Shown piece by piece: positions 60,475 through 64,000 of a DNA stretch of 64,000 nt (the stretch's first letter is position 1; each line of letters begins with the position of its first letter). Under the pieces are notes generated by a model, which was given only the letters and a program-made list of their open reading frames with translations, searched no databases and was not told the DNA's origin. The stretch covers positions 103,857 through 167,856 of the forward strand of contig NZ_JBHSBN010000015.1 of NCBI RefSeq assembly GCF_042650605.1, in the 5' to 3' direction. A program made the position numbers and the translations under genes. Source of the DNA: Micromonospora_J zhanjiangensis (lineage in GTDB: Bacteria; Actinomycetota; Actinomycetes; Mycobacteriales; Micromonosporaceae).

Positions 60475-60674
60475 CGCCGCCGGTTACCCGGCACCCGGCG
60501 GACTCGCCTGGGCCGCTCGAAAAGCAGGTGTTGTTGTTGGTGCTGGCGAACCTGCTCGTCCCATGCCTGCTGGTCATAGTCGGGATCAGGCGGGATCCAC
60601 TTGTGCGAGCTGTCGCTGTAGTGGAACTTCTCGTCACCAGGGCGTAGCACGCTCAACGTGACCCGCCACCTCAC
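60468..60674 (-). CDS. Small hydrophilic protein in accessory patch
   Basis: Protein of 68 residues from GTG 60674: RWRVTLSVLRPGDEKFHYSD, SHKWIPPDPDYDQQAW and DEQVRQHQQQHLLFERPRRV. The charged, Gln-rich composition fits small actinobacterial plasmid or integrative-element proteins. Next gene overlaps its stop. Start choice is unsupported by a strong ribosome site. Confidence 0.5.
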   Translation of the reverse strand: MRWRVTLSVLRPGDEKFHYSDSSHKWIPPDPDYDQQAWDEQVRQHQQQHLLFERPRRVRRVPGNRRRC

Positions 60675-60705
60675 GTCCGGGCCGGCGTCGACGGCCGGCG
60701 GACCA

Positions 60706-60954
60706 TCATCGCTGGCTTCCCTGGCTGGGCCAGTGGCCGTGGTTGACCGGTACGAGGTAGCGGCTCCGGCACGGCAGGTCCGCGCCGCACCGACACACCC
60801 GGCGCCATCGCCGTAAGGACCAGACCGGCCGGTGCAGGCGCGCGAGGTTGAAGGCGACGGCCAGGACGTACTCGTCGTGGGAGAGTCGCCGGGCGGGGCG
60901 GCCGTACCGCGCTCGGAACAGCAGTCGCCGGGACGACCTGGTCGACAGGATCAT
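60706..60954 (-). CDS. Small Arg/Cys-rich protein of mobile-element type
   Basis: Protein of 82 residues from ATG 60954, with GGGAGGA three bases upstream. It contains RRLSHDEYVLAVAFNLARLH, PVWSLRRWRRVCRCGADLPC and YLVPVNHGHW; the CRC...C cysteines could bind zinc. I recall similar proteins near conjugation genes in Micromonospora, which supports the mobile-element reading. It is first in a short minus-strand run (this gene, 60468-60674 and 60217-60474). Confidence 0.65.
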   Translation of the reverse strand: MILSTRSSRRLLFRARYGRPARRLSHDEYVLAVAFNLARLHRPVWSLRRWRRVCRCGADLPCRSRYLVPVNHGHWPSQGSQR

Positions 60955-61050
60955 TCGTTCCTCCCTTGTGCCGCAGTTGTCCGGAGGCGTGGGTGCCCGT
61001 ACGTCGGGTTCGCTCAGGCACCCACGCCCGACGAGGACGACCCCGACAGC

Positions 61051-61152
61051 GCCAACCGAGGGGAACGACCTCCCGAGCAAGCCCCCACAGGTACCGTTGG
61101 GTAGTCAAGGGCTGGTGTAGGTGGTCTACTCGTGATGCCAACCGAGGGGAAC
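61051..61152. repeat. 16-bp direct repeat in divergent promoter
   Basis: GCCAACCGAGGGGAAC occurs at 61051-61066 and at 61137-61152, 86 bp apart, before the GntR gene. The second copy supplies the GntR ribosome site (GAGGGG six bases before GTG 61156). It may be a duplicated leader from a tandem rearrangement. A hairpin between GCGTGGGTGCC-type arms lies between promoter and first copy near 60991-61030. Confidence 0.7.
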
Positions 61153-61155
61153 ACC

Positions 61156-61371
61156 GTGCCACCGCGCTACCGCTACGAGCAGATCGCCGACGACCTCGCC
61201 GAACGCATCGCTTCCGGCGAGTTCTCGCCCGGCGCCAAGCTGCCCAGCCGGCGAGAGTTGATCGAGCACTACGAGGTCACCGAGCCGGTGATCGACCGCG
61301 CCATGCAGGTTCTTCGGATCAAAGGGATGACCGAAACACTCCCCGGCGTGGGCGTCTTCGTCGCTGAATAG
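61156..61371 (+). CDS. Short GntR-family regulator (winged HTH only)
   Basis: Protein of 71 residues, just the GntR winged helix: RYRYEQIADDLAERIASGEF, SPGAKLPSRRELIEHYEVTE and VIDRAMQVLRIKGMTETLPG. Lacks any ligand-binding domain, a hallmark of KorSA-like regulators of actinobacterial integrative elements. GTG 61156 preceded by GAGGGG. Divergent from the minus-strand small genes. Confidence 0.85.
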   Translation: MPPRYRYEQIADDLAERIASGEFSPGAKLPSRRELIEHYEVTEPVIDRAMQVLRIKGMTETLPGVGVFVAE

Positions 61372-61389
61372 GCTGGACCTGGCGGACGA

Positions 61390-61426
61390 CGCCTGGGGCC
61401 GTCCCCGAACGGAACGACCCCAGGCG
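61390..61426. terminator. Hairpin between convergent genes
   Basis: CGCCTGGGG (61390-61398) pairs with CCCCAGGCG (61418-61426) and an inner CCGT/ACGG helix extends it; located between the GntR gene and the small basic protein gene. Confidence 0.7.
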
Positions 61427-61436
61427 TACCTGTTTG

Positions 61437-61706
61437 TCAGCTGCGGCGGAAGGCGTACCGGCGGGTCTGGGTCGCGGCCTGGGTGCGGCCGACGCCGGGG
61501 AGGCCGCCGCGACCGGTCCGGGGACCCTTGCCGGCGGCCGGTTTGCGGCCGTCGGGCGAGCCGGCGTCGGCGGTGGCGGCGCCCGGCACCGGTACGTCGA
61601 CCGGCGCGGCCAGTTCGATGGAATCCAGGTCCTGCCGGTCCACGGTCACGGCCGGCCGGCCACCGGTACGGCGCGTGCCGTTACGGGATGTGCGCTTGGC
61701 AGCCAT
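61437..61706 (-). CDS. Small basic protein of unknown function
   Basis: Protein of 89 residues. ATG 61706 has GGAGG at six bases. N- and C-termini are strongly basic (AAKRTSRNGTRRTGGRPAV and TQAATQTRRYAFRRS), with an acidic middle DRQDLDSIELAAPVDVPVPG. Looks nucleic-acid- or ribosome-associated but no domain is recognised. The 276-bp gap upstream to the thiamine-binding gene contains no gene I can support. Confidence 0.62.
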   Translation of the reverse strand: MAAKRTSRNGTRRTGGRPAVTVDRQDLDSIELAAPVDVPVPGAATADAGSPDGRKPAAGKGPRTGRGGLPGVGRTQAATQTRRYAFRRS

Positions 61707-61982
61707 CCGCTGCCTCCTTCGCTGCTCGGGGAACCGCCTCGCGACAGCGATCGGCGGCTACATGGGAAAGGGACTCCCCCGGGCGACGCCGAAACGGGTA
61801 CCCGCCGATGCGAGGAGCAGACGGGATGTGCGGACGCCCGGAGCGCTCGGCCCCGCGCGTCGAAGGCGGCGGGCCGGCTCGGATGAGGAACGGGCGTCAG
61901 TTACGCATACCGGTGAGGCTAGCCCACCGGCCCTGGCCCGCGCAGCCGAATTACCGACCGGTCCTGTGCGACCATCGACGGC

Positions 61983-62279
61983 ATGCTGATCGCGTTCTCG
62001 GTGACTCCGCTCGGCGTCGGCGAATCGGTGGGCGACCTGGTCGCCGAGGCGGTACGGGTGGTCCGCGAGTCCGGCCTGCCGAACCGGACCGATGCCATGT
62101 TCACCACGGTCGAGGGTGAGTGGGACGAGGTGATGGCGGTGGTGAAACGGGCGGTCGACGTGGTCGCCGAGCGGGCACCCCGGGTCAGCGTGGTGCTCAA
62201 GGCCGACGTCCGGCCCGGCGTCACGGACGCGTTGACCGCCAAGGTCGCGCACGTCGAGGCCCGACTGGCCGAGGGCTGA
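61983..62279 (+). CDS. MTH1187-family thiamine-binding protein
   Basis: Protein of 98 residues, full length for the MTH1187/YqgV family, which binds thiamine or a pyrimidine analogue: LIAFSVTPLGVGESVGDLVA, AVRVVRESGLPNRTDAMFTT, VEGEWDEVMAVVKRAVDVVA. ATG 61983 has no ribosome site, suggesting a leaderless message. Its presence 3.4 kb from ykoEDC may reflect a shared thiamine-salvage theme. Confidence 0.9.
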   Translation: MLIAFSVTPLGVGESVGDLVAEAVRVVRESGLPNRTDAMFTTVEGEWDEVMAVVKRAVDVVAERAPRVSVVLKADVRPGVTDALTAKVAHVEARLAEG

Positions 62280-62297
62280 ACCACCGGGGTTCGTCAC

Positions 62298-62897
62298 TCA
62301 CCTGGCGGGCTCGGCACCCAGCAGGCGCAGCACGCTCCGCCGTACCACGCTCCGGGCCTCGGCCGTGGACATCCGGCCGGCGGCGACCTCTGCCCCTGCG
62401 GCATGGCCGACGGCCACGGCGGCGGTAACCAGCCACTCGGTGGGAAACTCACGATCGAACTCGCCGGCATCCCGGCCGCGCCGGACCAGCCGGTCCAGCC
62501 GGTCCAGCACCGGGCGGTGGACCTCGCGGTCCTCCTCCGGGCTCGTTGGACCCTCGATCGTGAGCAGCAGCGGGTAACGCTCCAGCGTGCGCCAACTGGC
62601 GTCAAAGAACCGCACGACCGCCTCGGCCGCCGCGCCCTCGTCGAGCCGTGCGGCGTCCATCGCGGCCACCGTCTCCTCGGTGAGATGCCGGATCACCGCG
62701 GCGAGCAGGGCGTCGCGGGAGGCGAAGTGGGCGTAGACGGTCTGCCGGGAGACCCCGGCCGCCGCGGCGACATCGTCAACCGAGGCCTGCGGCCGCGTGC
62801 CCAGGATCCGGACCGCCGCGTCGAGAATCGCGGCGATGCTGCGACCGGCCTCGGAACGGCGGCGGCGTGAGCGTCCGGGTGACGTCAGGTCCGACAC
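62298..62897 (-). CDS. TetR-family regulator, probably leaderless
   Basis: Regulator of 199 residues from GTG 62897. HTH region: ILDAAVRILGTRPQASVDDV then AAAAGVSRQTVYAHFASRDA. TATCCT lies eight bases before this GTG and TGTCAA 17 bp further, giving a good leaderless promoter; a near-perfect palindrome (62913-62935) fits between the hexamers, so autorepression is likely. An ATG at 62954 would place the palindrome inside the gene and is less likely. Divergent from a SnoaL gene that it may also control. Confidence 0.87.
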   Translation of the reverse strand: MSDLTSPGRSRRRRSEAGRSIAAILDAAVRILGTRPQASVDDVAAAAGVSRQTVYAHFASRDALLAAVIRHLTEETVAAMDAARLDEGAAAEAVVRFFDASWRTLERYPLLLTIEGPTSPEEDREVHRPVLDRLDRLVRRGRDAGEFDREFPTEWLVTAAVAVGHAAGAEVAAGRMSTAEARSVVRRSVLRLLGAEPAR

Positions 62898-62912
62898 GGT
62901 TGTCAAGGATAC

Positions 62913-62935
62913 GTGTCGAGGCTTAGCCTTGACAC
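62913..62935. promoter_or_regulatory. TetR operator within divergent promoter
   Basis: Arms GTGTCGAGGC (62913-62922) and GCCTTGACAC (62926-62935) match at nine of ten pairs around TTA. The palindrome sits between the -35 and -10 of the TetR gene and overlaps TTGACA (62929-62934), which can serve as -35 for the plus-strand SnoaL gene. Confidence 0.65.
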
Positions 62936-63032
62936 TGCTGTCAGAGCTAAGCATCGTTACGGACGGTCACGTGCCGGGTCTACAGGGACAGTCACGTGCC
63001 CGAGCGACCCGGCGACGAAAGGACGGACCCGA

Positions 63033-63461
63033 ATGGACACCAGGACGGACCTCACCCCCGGCGACGATCTCGCCGGCTACCTGACCAGCTATGCGCAGGA
63101 GATGGCGTTCGGAGCGGAGGAACCGGAAACCATCCTGGACAGGTACCACACGCCGGACTTCGTCCTGCACAACGACGGACTGCCGCTGGACCGGCAGCGG
63201 CTGCTCGACCATGTCCGGCCGGTACGGAAGCAGGTGCGGCGCGGCAAGATCACCGACTGCCGCGTCGACGTCCACCAGACCCTGGTGGCCGGCGCCCAGG
63301 TGGCCGGCCGCTACACGCTGACGGCAGTGCTGGGCGGAAAGGCCACCGTCACCGAGATCTACATGTTCGGCGAACTGGCGCCGGACGGCCGACTCCGGCG
63401 GATCGACCAGGTCACCCGCGTCCCCGGGACCCAGCAGGCTGAGGCGGCGCGGCTGTCATGA
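63033..63461 (+). CDS. SnoaL-like NTF2-fold protein
   Basis: Protein of 142 residues: LTSYAQEMAFGAEEPETILD, RYHTPDFVLHNDGLPLDRQR and VAGRYTLTAVLGGKATVTEI, a SnoaL/NTF2-like domain. ATG 63033 follows AAAGGA. It diverges from the TetR gene and is probably its target. Substrate unknown. Confidence 0.88.
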   Translation: MDTRTDLTPGDDLAGYLTSYAQEMAFGAEEPETILDRYHTPDFVLHNDGLPLDRQRLLDHVRPVRKQVRRGKITDCRVDVHQTLVAGAQVAGRYTLTAVLGGKATVTEIYMFGELAPDGRLRRIDQVTRVPGTQQAEAARLS

Positions 63462-63522
63462 GGCGGCGGCGGTCTGCGCACCCGCGAAAGACGTCCCGGG
63501 CCGACCGACTCGACGCCAGGCC

Positions 63523-64000
63523 CTAGGCCGGGCTGAGGGCGGCGTGCATCTCCCAGACCAGGACCTCGGCCGACTCGACCGCGGTGACCCGCTGACCGCC
63601 GACGGCGGTGATCCGGGCCGCGTCGCCGGCGGTCAGTTCGCCGGCATCCTCCAGCGCGACGGTGCCGGTCGGGACGTACAGGTGTAGGAAGGGCGCGTCC
63701 GGGAGGGTGACCTCGGCGCCGGGCAGCAGCCGGGCGGCGTGCAGCGCGGCGTACCGGTTACGGATCCGGATGGCCGCCTCGCCGTCGTGCCGGTCCATCC
63801 CGGAGGCGACCGGCACCAGGCCGCCGCGCAGCAGCTCGCGGTCGATCTCCACCTGTTCGTAGCCGGGGTCGACGCCGGGCTCGTCGGGGACCACCCACAT
63901 CTGGACGAAGTGGACCGGGTCGGTGTGCTGGTCGCCGCCGAGGCGCCAGGAGTCGTTCTTCTCCGAGTGCAGGATGCCGGTGCCGGCGCTCATCCGCTGG
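63523..64000 (-). CDS. Pirin family protein, partial at window edge
   Basis: The C-terminal part of a pirin: MSAGTGILHSEKNDSW is the conserved metal-site segment with His and Glu, then QMWVVPDEPGVDPGYEQVEI and HLYVPTGTVALEDAGELTAG. The frame is open beyond the window edge, where the N-terminal cupin and its other His residues lie. Some pirins act as quercetinases or redox sensors; role unclear here. Confidence 0.92.
   Translation of the reverse strand, partial: QRMSAGTGILHSEKNDSWRLGGDQHTDPVHFVQMWVVPDEPGVDPGYEQVEIDRELLRGGLVPVASGMDRHDGEAAIRIRNRYAALHAARLLPGAEVTLPDAPFLHLYVPTGTVALEDAGELTAGDAARITAVGGQRVTAVESAEVLVWEMHAALSPA

Overview
The window is very GC-rich actinobacterial DNA with frequent GTG starts, stop/start overlaps of the GTGA or ATGA type, several leaderless-looking promoters and a housekeeping set (dnaG, dgt, ppdK, dusB, glyS, zur, an actinobacterial TPP-controlled ykoEDC operon). 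Protein style and gene company suggest Micromonosporaceae, most likely Micromonospora; this is inference from the sequence alone.

Layout. 1-9143: export and resistance genes. Two ABC-2 permeases are followed by a TetR regulator divergent from a short UvrA-like (DrrC-type) resistance protein, a secreted beta-helix protein, a RibD/DHFR-like reductase divergent from a second TetR gene, and a DrrA-type ATPase that probably belongs with the distant permeases. A VapBC-like toxin-antitoxin pair closes the region. 9210-14111: dnaG with a coupled partner, then an ABC exporter operon ending in an XRE regulator. 14338-15241: small genes resembling a remnant of an integrative element (excisionase-like protein and two tiny coupled genes). 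15306-22346: siderophore-interacting protein with an iron box, VC0807-like and PaaX-like genes, a ferredoxin-reductase-like flavoprotein, dgt, a VOC protein and a roadblock protein.

22386-38308: ppdK, a GH20 hexosaminidase, and a compact four-gene operon (ACP, active ketosynthase, ketosynthase-like protein without catalytic residues, aryl-CoA-ligase/thioesterase fusion) that looks like a minimal unassigned polyketide or acyl assembly line. Then come dusB, a WXG100-like operon with a predicted cysteine-peptidase effector and a lipoprotein, a SnoaL protein and glyS. 38426-43979: small membrane and monooxygenase genes, then a complete zinc operon (Zur box, znuA, znuC, znuB, an ArsR zinc sensor and zur). 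44031-48107: an acyl-CoA dehydrogenase whose upstream side carries a solitary IS605-type tnpB element.

48198-53406: a tightly overlapping six-gene operon (membrane-anchored protein of unknown family, radical SAM enzyme, IMPase-like phosphatase, nucleotidyltransferase, APH-like kinase, PPOX flavin/F420 protein). I recognise no described pathway with this gene set, and I regard it as the best candidate for an undescribed system. 53633-58622: SIS-domain protein, epoxide-hydrolase-like enzyme, then a TPP riboswitch and the ykoEDC thiamine-precursor ECF transporter. 58663-61371: a less GC-rich accessory patch with a possible small RNA, a ribbon-helix-helix regulator with strong palindromic operators, several tiny genes and a short GntR regulator, probably of plasmid or integrative-element origin. 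61437-64000: small basic protein, a thiamine-binding MTH1187-type protein, a leaderless TetR gene divergent from a SnoaL gene, and the start-proximal part of a pirin gene cut by the window edge. I saw no rRNA, tRNA or CRISPR array.
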